From contig CAWKCO010000007.1 in assembly GCA_963848175.1 (NCBI GenBank), positions 62,001-126,000 of the forward strand: a DNA stretch of 64,000 nt. Direction: 5' to 3'. The DNA is from JAMZMI01 sp963848175. GTDB taxonomy: Bacteria > Bacteroidota > Bacteroidia > Cytophagales > Cyclobacteriaceae. The position numbers and the translations under genes were made by a program. The first letter of the stretch is position 1; the number at the start of each line of letters is the position of its first letter. Below the pieces are notes generated by a model. The model was not told where the DNA came from, did no database searches, and saw only the letters and a list, made by a program, of their open reading frames with translations. Shown piece after piece: positions 1-8,874 of the stretch.

Positions 1-812
1 TTGGGAGTGACAAGTTTTAGCAATTTTTGGGAAGTGGCGAATGATAAAATATGGACAGGCATTCCTCAGACCAGGTGCTTCAAAGTATACCATGATTCAC
101 ATTGTCATGTTCTCATGGTTATGTAATAGTCCAGCGCACATTGGCTTGGGTGACATGTCGATCTACAGATACGCTAAGAAAGCGAGCTATGGACTGGCGT
201 CAGGCTTTGGGATGTTTATAGGTCATGGTATGGCTTGGATCGCTTCTGGTATATTATGCGCGCTTGCGCTAAATATGGGAAATACGGATCCTAACCCAGG
301 TCAAATTGCCTATTTGGGTGCTGGTATTGCAGGTTTGATTTGTGTTGTTATTGCGGGATGGACTACTGCAAACCCCACCATATACAGAGCAGGCTTGGCT
401 GTTCAGGCGTTGATACCATCGATGAAAAGGTGGAAGATTACTGTGATAGTGGGAATTGCCGCAACTATTAATGGCTTGTTTTCCTGCCATTGTCTCTAAA
501 CTTGGTGACTTCTTAGGATGGTATGCATTATTGGCAGGCCCAATAGGTGCTGTAATCGTATTGGATGTGTTTTTATTTCCAAAGCTTGGTCTAATTTCTA
601 ATTACTCTGAATTCAAAAAATCTTCATTCAGCATTCCGGTGTTTTTGACATGGGTTATCTCCGTAGCAGCTAGTTATGGGATATATGCTTACTACGATAT
701 GGACTTTTCGTTCTTCGTTGCTGTGCCCGGGTGGATAATGGGTGGAGTGATTTATGTGCTATTGGCATTTATTCAACAAAAATTATTCTCAAGTAAAGTT
801 AAACCAGTTTGA
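1..812 (+). pseudogene. NCS1-family (cytosine/purine-type) permease, 5'-truncated by window edge and twice frameshifted
   Basis: A multi-helix permease whose start lies left of the window. The first 69 bases read FWEVANDKIWTGIPQ in frame 1. After one surplus base (about A70) the reading continues in frame 2 as PGASKYTMIHIVMFSW, and after a surplus T in the run at 479-482 it continues in frame 3 as FPAIVSKLGDFLGWYA up to the stop at 810-812. The joined product resembles the C-terminal half of NCS1 transporters (cytosine, purine, hydantoin or thiamine precursors), with repeated hydrophobic segments. Both breaks are repaired by deleting a single base, so they may be sequencing errors. The stop overlaps the next start (TGATG), which indicates an operon with the genes that follow. 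The substrate is not predictable; a sugar-cluster location is unusual for this family. Confidence 0.7.
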
Positions 813-994
813 TGATGAAGAATTTAATGAAAGGAATATCATACATAGGATTAGGTCTAACTGCAATTCCCTGTTTTTTTGTTTTGACAGGAAAGATAGA
901 TATAGATTTTTATAAGCAATTAATGCTCATTGGTACTGTAATCTGGATGCTAACGGCTCCATTCTGGATTTTTGAAAAAGAGGGAAATGCGTAA
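812..994 (+). CDS. small membrane protein of unknown function
   Basis: About 60 residues with two hydrophobic segments (roughly residues 8-24 and 34-52) separated by a short polar stretch, ending FEKEGNA. I do not recognise a family. The ATG at 812 overlaps the permease stop as TGATG and a second ATG follows at once. Its own stop (992-994) overlaps the start of the glycosidase gene at 987, so it sits inside a tightly packed, probably translationally coupled operon. The position next to a permease suggests an accessory transport or membrane subunit, but that is inference from context only. Confidence 0.55.
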   Translation: MMKNLMKGISYIGLGLTAIPCFFVLTGKIDIDFYKQLMLIGTVIWMLTAPFWIFEKEGNA

Positions 995-2501
995 TTTGTT
1001 TTTAGGATTATTACTCGTGGGTCTTTTTTCGTGCACTGAGAAATCAGTTGAAGTTAGGCTCGGAAATGAACGAGAGATCTATCCAGACATGATAGGTCTC
1101 AATGGCAACCTGACAGAATTGGATCAGCCTTGGTCGAATGATAGTTTGGTTGCCTCCGTTCGGGAAATAGGAGTTGGTAATTTTCGCTACCCTGGTGGTA
1201 CCATTGGTAATTATTGGGATTGGGACAGAGGTTGGATAGATAAAAGTGTTCCTGATAGTTTGATGATCAAGTGGGTGGTAACTCATGGGATTGCAGCAAG
1301 TGATAAGCGTTATACACTTGAAAATTTAGCGGAAGGGCATAAGAAACTTGATTTTACTCCTGTCTTCGTGTTGAATATGCTAAGTAAAGGGTTGGATCAT
1401 ACAATCAGAAATCTGCTTAAAGCACAAGATTTGGGTCTGCCTATCAAGTACATTGAACTGGGTAATGAACTTTACTTTAATCTTCCTTTCGAAAGGTCTG
1501 TGTACCCCACTCCAGAGTTGTATGGAAGTACTTGTGCAATGTGGATAGACAGTCTAAAGACCTATTTTCCAGAGGCTAAATATGCCATTATTGCAACATA
1601 TTTAAAACGAAATAAAAGACATACGGATTGGACTCAGCGAGCACTTGCTCATTGTAACAACGCCGATGCTATTACATTTCATAAGTACAGTCCAGCGGGA
1701 ATAGATGGAGGTCATGAAAAGGCTAACATTACAGCTGGAACAGAAGGAATGTCTGATGCTTCGACGGCCATACGTAAAAACCCTTTTAGTGGGCCAATCG
1801 AAAGACAAAAATGGGAAATTGAACTGTTGAGAAATGATTCAGCTTATGCCAATTTTTTATATTCTGCAACAGAATCAGCTGAGTCTTATGATAAGCTGGG
1901 TGCACCAGAAGGTACTGAAATTTGGGCAACAGAGTTTAATATGAGAGATGATGAAAGTGCACTTAGAGGTACATGGGCAAATACGCTTTATACGTCCAAG
2001 TATTATGATGCATTTTTGGAAGGCCCAATTACAATAACGAACATTCATAATGCTATTGGTTATTTGTTTCCTCAGATTTTTTCTGATACTAGTCAATTGG
2101 ATCATGTGAAGTGGAAAGAAGTAAAATCGGTTCCTTGGGCTCTTTCATCTCAAGGAATTGCTACATCTATCTTTGCAAAATCGAGTCGCGGAATGACAAA
2201 AGCAGTTCAATTGAATTTTTCTGATGAAAGAATAATCGTTGATGATCGCGGCAATCAGGTTAATACACTTTCTGGGTGGATTTTTTCGAATGATAAGGAG
2301 ACTAAAGTGTTATTAATAAACTACGGTAGAGAAAGTGTTTCTCTAGACCTGTCAGGGATTTCTGGGGTGAATGACGGAATTCAATACTATTCTACACCAG
2401 AAAACTATATTACTAAAGGATGGCAAGATCTGAAAACCGAGAAAGTGGTTTTAAGTAAAACGACCAAGCTGCCATCTTTTTCTTTTACGATCCTAAATTA
2501 A
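987..2501 (+). CDS. secreted alpha-L-arabinofuranosidase-like glycoside hydrolase (clan GH-A type), lipoprotein
   Basis: About 504 residues. The chosen ATG at 987 has GAGGGAA just upstream and gives a signal peptide MRNLFLGLLLVGLFSC with an SpII lipobox cysteine at residue 16; a TTG at 972 would add five residues. A (beta/alpha)8 glycosidase core is suggested by FRYPGGTIGNYWDW (about residues 66-79), the acid/base motif ELGNELYF (glutamate near 161) and a likely nucleophile in WATEFN (glutamate near 316). A small beta domain follows to the end. These features are typical of arabinofuranosidase-like and GH79-like enzymes of clan GH-A; the exact CAZy family cannot be set by eye. It probably acts at the cell surface on a plant or algal glycan, next to a sulfatase that would remove blocking sulfate groups. 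Confidence 0.75.
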   Translation: MRNLFLGLLLVGLFSCTEKSVEVRLGNEREIYPDMIGLNGNLTELDQPWSNDSLVASVREIGVGNFRYPGGTIGNYWDWDRGWIDKSVPDSLMIKWVVTHGIAASDKRYTLENLAEGHKKLDFTPVFVLNMLSKGLDHTIRNLLKAQDLGLPIKYIELGNELYFNLPFERSVYPTPELYGSTCAMWIDSLKTYFPEAKYAIIATYLKRNKRHTDWTQRALAHCNNADAITFHKYSPAGIDGGHEKANITAGTEGMSDASTAIRKNPFSGPIERQKWEIELLRNDSAYANFLYSATESAESYDKLGAPEGTEIWATEFNMRDDESALRGTWANTLYTSKYYDAFLEGPITITNIHNAIGYLFPQIFSDTSQLDHVKWKEVKSVPWALSSQGIATSIFAKSSRGMTKAVQLNFSDERIIVDDRGNQVNTLSGWIFSNDKETKVLLINYGRESVSLDLSGISGVNDGIQYYSTPENYITKGWQDLKTEKVVLSKTTKLPSFSFTILN

Positions 2502-2530
2502 TATTTTAATGAAATGAGCATAAACTTAGA

Positions 2531-2613
2531 ATCCTTATTATACCAACCGAAGGATGAATAAGTTTATCGCGAATTCCATCGCGCCGGCGAACCGGTGACC
2601 GATTGAGATAAAC
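2531..2613 (+). other. candidate structured RNA (nested hairpins) between glycosidase and sulfatase genes
   Basis: The 121-base spacer contains several perfect inverted repeats. GTTTATC at 2562-2568 pairs with GATAAAC at 2607-2613 and encloses GCGA/TCGC (2569-2572 with 2579-2582) and CCGG-CGAA-CCGG (2584-2595), which gives a three-way-junction shape with an unpaired ACCGATTGA segment. A further hairpin ATCCTT/AAGGAT lies just before it (2531-2555), with an overlapping alternative pairing CTTATT/AATAAG. It is locally GC-rich in AT-rich surroundings and there is no T-tract, so it is not a simple terminator. It does not match any riboswitch I can recognise. Confidence 0.4.
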
Positions 2614-2622
2614 ACTATACAC

Positions 2623-4323
2623 ATGAAATACCCATTGTCATGTTTGTTCGCATTGCTAATATTTTTTGGATGTGAAAAAACAGAAAAGGAAAATAAACCA
2701 CCTAGACCAAATATCATCTGGTTTGTCGCAGAAGATGTAAGTCCAAGATTTGCATTTTATGGTGATTCGTTAGCGCTTACTCCCGCTTTGAATTCCATAG
2801 CCAATAAAGGGGTGGTTTATGAAAATGCCTTTACCGTATCTGGAGTTTGCGCACCTAGTCGATCTTCTATGATCACGGGGTGTTACCCATCTGCTATTGG
2901 TACACAGCATATGCGACAGGCCAAAGGAGTAATTCCTTTGCCTGGGGTGCCTAATTACACGGCCGTCCCTCCAGCTGAGATCAAAGCTTTCCCTGAATTA
3001 CTTCGAGCGAGTGGCTATTGGACAGCTAGTTACCGAAAATTGGATTATCAGTTTGGTGCTCCATTTACTATTTGGGATACCGTATCGGAAAACCCACACT
3101 GGAGACAAAGACTTGAACAGGATCTGGATAAGCCATTCTTTATCTACAACACTTATGAAATTACTCATGAGATAAATATTTGGCCAGATAGTACCAAAGA
3201 GAAATTCTTCAATGATCTGAATATTGATCGTACCAAATTGGCTGGAGATGTGGTTCAAAGGCCACCGCTAGACTCTATGGGGCACAAGATTGCACTTAGT
3301 GATGTGAAAGTGCCTCCATATTTTCCTGATACCGAATTGGCTCGTGATCACATCGCAAGATTGTATTACAATATTATGCGCATGGATCAGCAGATTGCCA
3401 AAGTATTGGCAGATCTAAAAGCTGATGGTTTGGAGGAAACCACGATTTTGTTTTTCATGAGTGATCATGGGGATTGTTTGCCGCGTGGAAAAAGATGGCT
3501 TTATGAATCTGGTACCAAAAGCCCGTTGGTGATTTATATCCCAGACCAATATTTACCAGAAGGCTTTAAGAAACAAGGACGCGACAATAACCTATATAGT
3601 TACATCGATTTGCCCCCAACCGTTTTGGAAATAGCTGGAGTAAAAATTCCTGATTGGATTCACGGTAAAAGTATTATTTCAACACTATCAAAAGAGCCAA
3701 GGGAATATATACACGGTTCTCGGGATCGTATGGACAATCGTTATGATGTTCGTAGGTCTATCAGAAATAAGCAGTATCGGTACATCAAAAATTTTGAACC
3801 TAAAAAACCATATCAGCAGCAGATTGCATTTTTGGAGCGAATGCCATTGATGCGTCAAATTTTAGATATGAATGAGGCGGGAGAGCTGAACGAAACGCAA
3901 TCTGCTTGGCTGGCGTCATCTAAACCAGCAGAGGAGCTTTACGATCTGGATAGTGATCCTTATGAAATCAACAATTTGGCTGAAAATGCCAATTATTCTG
4001 AAATCAAAGCAGAACTAGAGAAGGATTTGATGCAGTGGATGATGGATATCAATGATATGCATCAAATTTCAGAAGCTGATCAAGCAGAGGCAGCATGGCC
4101 TGGAGGTGTTCAACCAGAAACTTTGCCTGTAACTTTTGTTGAAAAAGATGGCGTCATGAACTTATCTTGCAACACGAAAGGCTCTACCATTGCTTATAGA
4201 ATTGTAGGAAGCGAAAGATGGGAAATTTTTACAGAACCATTTAAGTATGATGGCCAAGCTGTAGAGTCCCAAGCAATAAGGTATGGTTATAAAACCTCAG
4301 AAAAAACTACTTATAACAACTAA
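2623..4323 (+). CDS. S1-family sulfatase, lipoprotein
   Basis: A 566-residue arylsulfatase-type enzyme that hydrolyses sulfate esters, probably on a polysaccharide or oligosaccharide. The N-terminus is an SpII signal (MKYPLSCLFALLIFFGC, cysteine 17). The formylglycine signature CAPSR is at residues 76-80, so cysteine 76 needs conversion by a sulfatase-maturating enzyme not seen here. Metal-site features include AEDVSPRF near residue 36 and FFMSDHGD in the middle. The last 60 or so residues (VTFVEKDGVMNLSC, then GSTIAYRI) resemble the small C-terminal domain of the chitobiase/hexosaminidase type found in many Bacteroidota sulfatases. The gene ends 3 bases before the symporter start, so the two are co-transcribed. 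No SusC/SusD pair lies in the window, so this is not a classical polysaccharide utilisation locus as far as seen. Confidence 0.9.
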   Translation: MKYPLSCLFALLIFFGCEKTEKENKPPRPNIIWFVAEDVSPRFAFYGDSLALTPALNSIANKGVVYENAFTVSGVCAPSRSSMITGCYPSAIGTQHMRQAKGVIPLPGVPNYTAVPPAEIKAFPELLRASGYWTASYRKLDYQFGAPFTIWDTVSENPHWRQRLEQDLDKPFFIYNTYEITHEINIWPDSTKEKFFNDLNIDRTKLAGDVVQRPPLDSMGHKIALSDVKVPPYFPDTELARDHIARLYYNIMRMDQQIAKVLADLKADGLEETTILFFMSDHGDCLPRGKRWLYESGTKSPLVIYIPDQYLPEGFKKQGRDNNLYSYIDLPPTVLEIAGVKIPDWIHGKSIISTLSKEPREYIHGSRDRMDNRYDVRRSIRNKQYRYIKNFEPKKPYQQQIAFLERMPLMRQILDMNEAGELNETQSAWLASSKPAEELYDLDSDPYEINNLAENANYSEIKAELEKDLMQWMMDINDMHQISEADQAEAAWPGGVQPETLPVTFVEKDGVMNLSCNTKGSTIAYRIVGSERWEIFTEPFKYDGQAVESQAIRYGYKTSEKTTYNN

Positions 4324-4326
4324 CTC

Positions 4327-5682
4327 ATGACCAAAAACAATTACACGTCGAGTTTAATAATCTTGACATCACTTTTCTTTATGTGGGGGTTTCTCACCTG
4401 CATGAATGATATTTTGATTCCTTATTTGAAGGAAATCTTTGAGTTGCAATATTGGCAAGCCATGCTGATTCAGTTCTGCTTCTTTGGGGCATACTTCATT
4501 GGCTCGTTGATTTACTTTTTGCTTTCGCTAAAATTTGGTGATCCAATCAACCGTATAGGTTATAAAAATGGAATTATTCTGGGTTTGGTTATAGCTGGTA
4601 TCGGCTGCTTTTTATTCTACCCTGCGGCACAATATGCTATTTATGGTTTTTTCTTGGCGGCACTTTTTATTCTCGGTCTCGGGTTTACGATGTTGCAGAT
4701 TGCTGCAAATCCATACGTTTCTATTCTGGGTTCGCCTGAGACTGCTTCTGCCAGACTCAATATGTCACAAGCATTTAACTCTTTGGGAACTACGATTGCG
4801 CCAATATTGGGAGGTTATTTGATTTTCGAATATTTCTTTGATGCAAATGCGGGAGGAGAGGCTGTTAAGCTTCCATACATCATGTTTGGGACTATGTTCA
4901 TCGTTGGGGCAATTGTTTTTGCGTTTGTGAAACTTCCAAAATTTGTGAATGATGAGGAAGTAGTAAAAGGTACTGGTGCATTGAAATTCCCTAACCTGTC
5001 TTTCGGAACGATTGCTATTTTTACTTATGTGGGAGGAGAAGTTGCAGTAGGAAGTTTCCTAATCAATTTTATAGGTTTGGAGGATATTATGGGGCTAGAA
5101 GAAGCCGTAGCGAAGAACTTCTTGGCGTACTACTGGGGAGGTACAATGATAGGTCGATTCTCGGGAGCCTTGTCATTGAGTGAAATGGAAACGACCAAAA
5201 AATATGCTTTGATGGCATTTTTGTCTCTGCTTTCTTTCGGTTTGATTTTCACCATTTCTGGAATGACTTTCGATAGTGTATTGCCATACTTGGGTATTAT
5301 AGCTTTGAACTTTCTGGCTTTTATCGCTGGAAAAAGTATTGCAGGACGTACGTTAGGCCTTTTTGCCACAGTCTGCGTGATTCTAATTGCATTGGCAATG
5401 GGGACATCAGGAAGTTTCGCAATGTGGGCGTTGATAGGTGTGGGTATTTTTAACTCTATCATGTGGCCAAATATTTTCACTATTGCCATTGATGGGTTGG
5501 GAAAATATACCAGTCAGGGATCATCCCTTTTGGTAATGGCTATTTTGGGAGCAGCCTTGATTCCATTGGCTCAAGGTGCGCTTGCTGATTCTATTGGTCT
5601 ACAAATGTCATTTATAGTACCATTAATATGCTATTTATATATTATGTTTTATGGTTTCTATAGCCCTAAATTCAAGAAGTAA
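4327..5682 (+). CDS. FucP-like major facilitator sugar:proton symporter
   Basis: A 451-residue protein with about 12 hydrophobic helices. The N-terminus SLFFMWGFLTCMNDILIPYL and the segment GFTMLQIAANPYVSILG match the FucP branch of the MFS (L-fucose, galactose/glucose symporters of Bacteroidota and Proteobacteria). It would bring a monosaccharide released by the neighbouring glycosidase and sulfatase across the inner membrane. It starts 3 bases after the sulfatase stop and is followed by a strong terminator, so it closes the first transcription unit of the cluster. The sugar may be fucose, galactose, glucuronate or another; the family is promiscuous and the downstream dehydratase points to an aldonate or uronate route. 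Confidence 0.85.
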   Translation: MTKNNYTSSLIILTSLFFMWGFLTCMNDILIPYLKEIFELQYWQAMLIQFCFFGAYFIGSLIYFLLSLKFGDPINRIGYKNGIILGLVIAGIGCFLFYPAAQYAIYGFFLAALFILGLGFTMLQIAANPYVSILGSPETASARLNMSQAFNSLGTTIAPILGGYLIFEYFFDANAGGEAVKLPYIMFGTMFIVGAIVFAFVKLPKFVNDEEVVKGTGALKFPNLSFGTIAIFTYVGGEVAVGSFLINFIGLEDIMGLEEAVAKNFLAYYWGGTMIGRFSGALSLSEMETTKKYALMAFLSLLSFGLIFTISGMTFDSVLPYLGIIALNFLAFIAGKSIAGRTLGLFATVCVILIALAMGTSGSFAMWALIGVGIFNSIMWPNIFTIAIDGLGKYTSQGSSLLVMAILGAALIPLAQGALADSIGLQMSFIVPLICYLYIMFYGFYSPKFKK

Positions 5683-5698
5683 AATAAGCATTTGAATT

Positions 5699-5745
5699 AA
5701 AGCCTGAGTGGGAAGAAAATATTCTTTGTGCTCAGGCTTTTTTTG
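5699..5745 (+). terminator. intrinsic terminator after the symporter gene
   Basis: AAAGCCTGAG (5699-5708) pairs perfectly with CTCAGGCTTT (5731-5740). The loop contains a second small pairing AAGAA/TTCTT, and a T-tract runs to 5744. It separates the glycosidase-sulfatase-symporter unit from the dehydratase unit. Between it and 5901 I see no gene and no clear promoter box. Confidence 0.85.
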
Positions 5746-5900
5746 TTTCAATGGTTTGTTTTGGTTACACATTAAGGGTCAATTACACCATAAATCGTCA
5801 GGATAGATCAGGTTGGAGAAATTGGAGATTAGCGATGGTTTTTATAACTAACAATCTTTGTGACTGGATCTAGAAAAAGCTAGAATAATAATATTTTAAG

Positions 5901-7118
5901 ATGAATAAACATAAGATACAAAGTGCCGAAGTGATTGTTTGTTGCCCTGGTAGAAATTTTGTGACAGTAAAGATCACCACCGAAGGAGGTTTGGTTGGAT
6001 ATGGTGACGCGACTTTGAATGGTCGAGAGCTTTCCGTGGCATCCTACTTGAAGGATCACCTATGTCCATTGCTGGTAGGGAGATCAGTCTTTGAGACCGA
6101 AGATATTTGGCATTATTTCTATAAAGGTGCGTATTGGAGAAAGGGGCCGGTGACTATGACATCAATTGGTGCCATTGACATGGCGCTTTGGGATCTTAAG
6201 GGAAAGGCATTGGAAACTCCAGTCTATAATTTGCTAGGGGGAAAAAGCCGCAATAAAATTCTGACTTATACCCATGCCAATGGCAGTGATTTGGAGGATA
6301 CGCTTAGGAAAGTAGAAGCGGTGAAGGCGCGTGGTTTTGAAGCAATTCGTGTGCAGTCTGGAGTGCCAGGTTTGGAGAAAGTATACGGCGTGGCTAAAAA
6401 TGGTTCTTATGAGCCAGCCATAAAAGGTAATAGGCCAGCCGAGGATGTTTGGGCTACTCACAAGTATTTGAATTTTGTCCCTGGACTTTTTGAGCAAGTG
6501 AGGAAAGAATTTGGGGAGGAATTGCATCTTTTGCATGATAGCCATCACAGGCTCACTCCTACGGAAGCAGCGCGCTTAGGGCAAGAGCTAGAGCCCTATC
6601 ATTTGTTTTGGTTGGAGGATACTGTGCCAGCAGAACATCAGGAAAGCTTCAGAATTATTAAAAATAAGACCGTCACACCTCTGGCTGTTGGAGAGATTTT
6701 TAATACCATTCACGATGCACAGACGCTCATTACCGAGCAATTGATCGATTACATTCGAATGACGATCAGTCACGGAGGCGGCATCACGCCAATGATGAAA
6801 GTGGCGCATCTTGCAGAGCTATACCATATTCGTACGGGATGCCATGGGCCATCAGATATTTCACCTATTGCGCTTGCTGCGTGTCTTCACTTTGACACAG
6901 CCATAAACAATTTTGGAATTCAGGAGTACATGGGCTACACCGATCAAATGGAAGAAGCATTTAATCATGAATACTATTTTGAAAAAGGGTATTTGTATGT
7001 TACCGATGCTCCAGGTTTGGGGGTAAGCTTAAATGAAGATGTAGCTAAGAAGTACCCTTATGAGCAAGCATATTTGCCTGTAAATAGATTGGAGGATGGT
7101 ACAATGTTTAACTGGTAA
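5901..7118 (+). CDS. manD: ManD-type D-mannonate dehydratase (enolase superfamily)
   Basis: A 405-residue enzyme matching the ManD subgroup of the mandelate racemase branch along its whole length: CPGRNFVTVKI near the start, RGAYWR-like KGAYWRKGPVTM (75-86), HANGSD (126-130), VYGV, LHDSHHR (211-217), WLEDTVPAE (238-245), GEIFNTI (264-270) and the terminal RLEDGTMFNW. Putative catalytic residues correspond to those of the characterised Novosphingobium enzyme shifted by three: tyrosine 162, aspartate 213, histidine 215, glutamate 239 and glutamate 265. It would convert D-mannonate (some members D-gluconate) to 2-keto-3-deoxygluconate in uronate catabolism. It leads an operon with an SDR and a lactonase. 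Substrate preference within ManD varies widely, so mannonate is likely but unproved. Confidence 0.88.
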   Translation: MNKHKIQSAEVIVCCPGRNFVTVKITTEGGLVGYGDATLNGRELSVASYLKDHLCPLLVGRSVFETEDIWHYFYKGAYWRKGPVTMTSIGAIDMALWDLKGKALETPVYNLLGGKSRNKILTYTHANGSDLEDTLRKVEAVKARGFEAIRVQSGVPGLEKVYGVAKNGSYEPAIKGNRPAEDVWATHKYLNFVPGLFEQVRKEFGEELHLLHDSHHRLTPTEAARLGQELEPYHLFWLEDTVPAEHQESFRIIKNKTVTPLAVGEIFNTIHDAQTLITEQLIDYIRMTISHGGGITPMMKVAHLAELYHIRTGCHGPSDISPIALAACLHFDTAINNFGIQEYMGYTDQMEEAFNHEYYFEKGYLYVTDAPGLGVSLNEDVAKKYPYEQAYLPVNRLEDGTMFNW

Positions 7119-7130
7119 CCGGTTTAAGAA

Positions 7131-7916
7131 ATGTATAAAGAATTGATAGGGAAGACAGCAGCCATCACAGGTGGGGCGAAAGGCATTGGTTTGAGTACAG
7201 CGGAGATTTTCGTTCGCGAAGAAGCCAATGTGCTCATAATGGATATGGACGAGGCAGCAGGTAAACTTGCAGAAAAAAATCTTGGAGAAAAGGCGCTTTT
7301 CGTAAAAACCGATGTGACCAAAGCCGATCAAATACAAGCAGCACTTAGCAAAGCGGTTGAGCGATTTGGAGGGGTCAATCACTTGGTGAATAATGCGGGG
7401 ATTATACACTATGCTAACGCTGTGACTTGCACCGAAGAAGATTGGGATCGGGTCATGAATGTGAATTTGAAGTCCTACTGGCTGGCTGCAAAATATGCGC
7501 TTCCATTGATGAAAGAAGGTGGGGGCGGAGTAGTGATTAACGTGGGTAGTGCTCAGTCTTTTTTGAGTTCACCTAATAATATTCATTATACAGTTGCAAA
7601 ATCTGCTATTTTGGGATTGACAAGAGGCATTGCTGTAGAATTTGCCCCATCAATCCGGTGCTTATCAATATGTCCTGGCACGGTAGACACACCAATGGCT
7701 AGAAATGCTTGGGCAGAAGCAGCGGATCCTGAAGCGATTCACCAAGAGAGCATTAATATGCACGTGCTTAAGCGAATTGCACAACCAGAAGAAGTAGGGG
7801 AGATGATTGTTTTTTGTTGCTCTAATAGATGTGGTTTTATGACTGGTCAGCACATAAGAGTGGATGGCGGCTTAGGTATCACAATTCCTGGAAGTGTAAC
7901 TGAGGATGACGTATGA
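7131..7916 (+). CDS. short-chain dehydrogenase/reductase (SDR)
   Basis: 261 residues with the classical SDR layout: cofactor motif TGGAKGIG (13-20), NNAG (87-90), catalytic serine 140, tyrosine 153 and lysine 157 (YTVAK), then the PG motif CPGTVDTPMA. The aspartate-rich end of beta-2 (MDMDEA) suggests NAD(H). It lies 12 bases after the dehydratase gene and overlaps the lactonase start by 4 bases (ATGA), so translation is coupled. In this setting it is probably a sugar 1-dehydrogenase feeding the lactonase, or a dehydrogenase of a 2-keto-3-deoxy acid; L-fucose-type pathways use SDRs at both steps. The choice between these cannot be made from sequence. Confidence 0.85.
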   Translation: MYKELIGKTAAITGGAKGIGLSTAEIFVREEANVLIMDMDEAAGKLAEKNLGEKALFVKTDVTKADQIQAALSKAVERFGGVNHLVNNAGIIHYANAVTCTEEDWDRVMNVNLKSYWLAAKYALPLMKEGGGGVVINVGSAQSFLSSPNNIHYTVAKSAILGLTRGIAVEFAPSIRCLSICPGTVDTPMARNAWAEAADPEAIHQESINMHVLKRIAQPEEVGEMIVFCCSNRCGFMTGQHIRVDGGLGITIPGSVTEDDV

Positions 7917-8849
7917 TAACAGAGACCCCAAAAATCATTTCTTTATCTGTGCCAGCGATGGAGCATGGAGAAGGCCCTGTTTGGGATGAAAAAAATCAAT
8001 TGATCTATTGGGTTGACTTATTGCAAGGTCAATGGCATCAATACGATCCTGCTACCAAAGCACACAATCAACAAGATTGTGGGCGAGGCTGTTGGAGTGG
8101 TTTCTATTCGAGAAAATGGTGGCTTTTTGTACGGCTTAAGAAACGGTTTTGGAATCAGTGATGCTATTACCTCAAAAGTACGCTTGATCGAAAGAATTGA
8201 AGCTAATGGATCACGCGTACGATTTAATGATGGTGCAACAGCACCATGTGGGAGGTTTTATGCAGGGACAATGCAGGATGACGGATCTGCTGCTGTTGGT
8301 AAGCTTTATCGGATAGACTCAGATTTGAAGGTGACCGTGATGGATGAAAATCTTTACGTGCCCAATGGGATGGGGTGGTCTTTGGATGAACGCACTTTCT
8401 ACATGATCGATACGGGGCAGCATTGTATTTTTAGCTATGATTACGATCGAGCCACGGGCGATTTATCCAATAGGAAAATTTTCAAGCAATTTGATGATCA
8501 AACCAATCCAGATGGTATGTGTATCGATGCTTATGGCAACTTTTGGATTGCCATGTGGGATGGGAGTAGGCTTGAGGTTATTGATGCAAAAGGGGATTTT
8601 GTAAAGAAAATAAACCTTCCTTTTACGCACCCTACTAGCTGTTGCTTCGGAGGTGCCAATTTGGAAGACCTTTATATTACTACCTCTCAGCTAGTTCTAA
8701 CACCAGAACAGAAAACTGAGCAGCCATTGGCTGGTAAAACATTGGTGATTCATCATGCAGGGAAGGGGCGGCTAGAGCCTCGATTTGGAGGTGATCCTGA
8801 TCCCGAAAGAAGCGATTCAAAGCAACTATTATACGGAAGGAGTGGTTAA
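7913..8849 (+). pseudogene. SMP-30/gluconolactonase-family lactonase, one frameshift
   Basis: A six-bladed propeller lactonase of about 310 residues that would hydrolyse sugar lactones to aldonates. The N-terminal part (EHGEGPVWDEKNQLIYWVD, metal-binding glutamate near residue 20) is in frame with the start at 7913. Near 8061-8066 one surplus base shifts the frame; the rest (NKIVGEAVGVVSIRENGG, FNDGA, YVPNGMGWS, NPDGMCIDAYGNFWIA) continues in the next frame to 8849. The conserved NGM and DGM metal and substrate residues are present. The last 20 or so residues after LEPRFGG look unusual for the family. The single-base nature of the break makes a sequencing error possible. It is translationally coupled to the SDR gene. 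Confidence 0.75.
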
Positions 8850-8874
8850 AGTGTAAGTAATCAAATTTGATTTT

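Noticed and set aside
972..5682. A canonical polysaccharide utilisation locus
   Set aside because: No SusC or SusD homologue and no anti-sigma/ECF pair is seen; only isolated glycosidase, sulfatase and symporter genes are present.
8785..8855. An alternative frame reading DLEVILIPKEAIQS at the end of the SMP-30 gene
   Set aside because: It is preceded by a stop after a few codons and has no start; it could be the true tail after another break, but nothing supports that.
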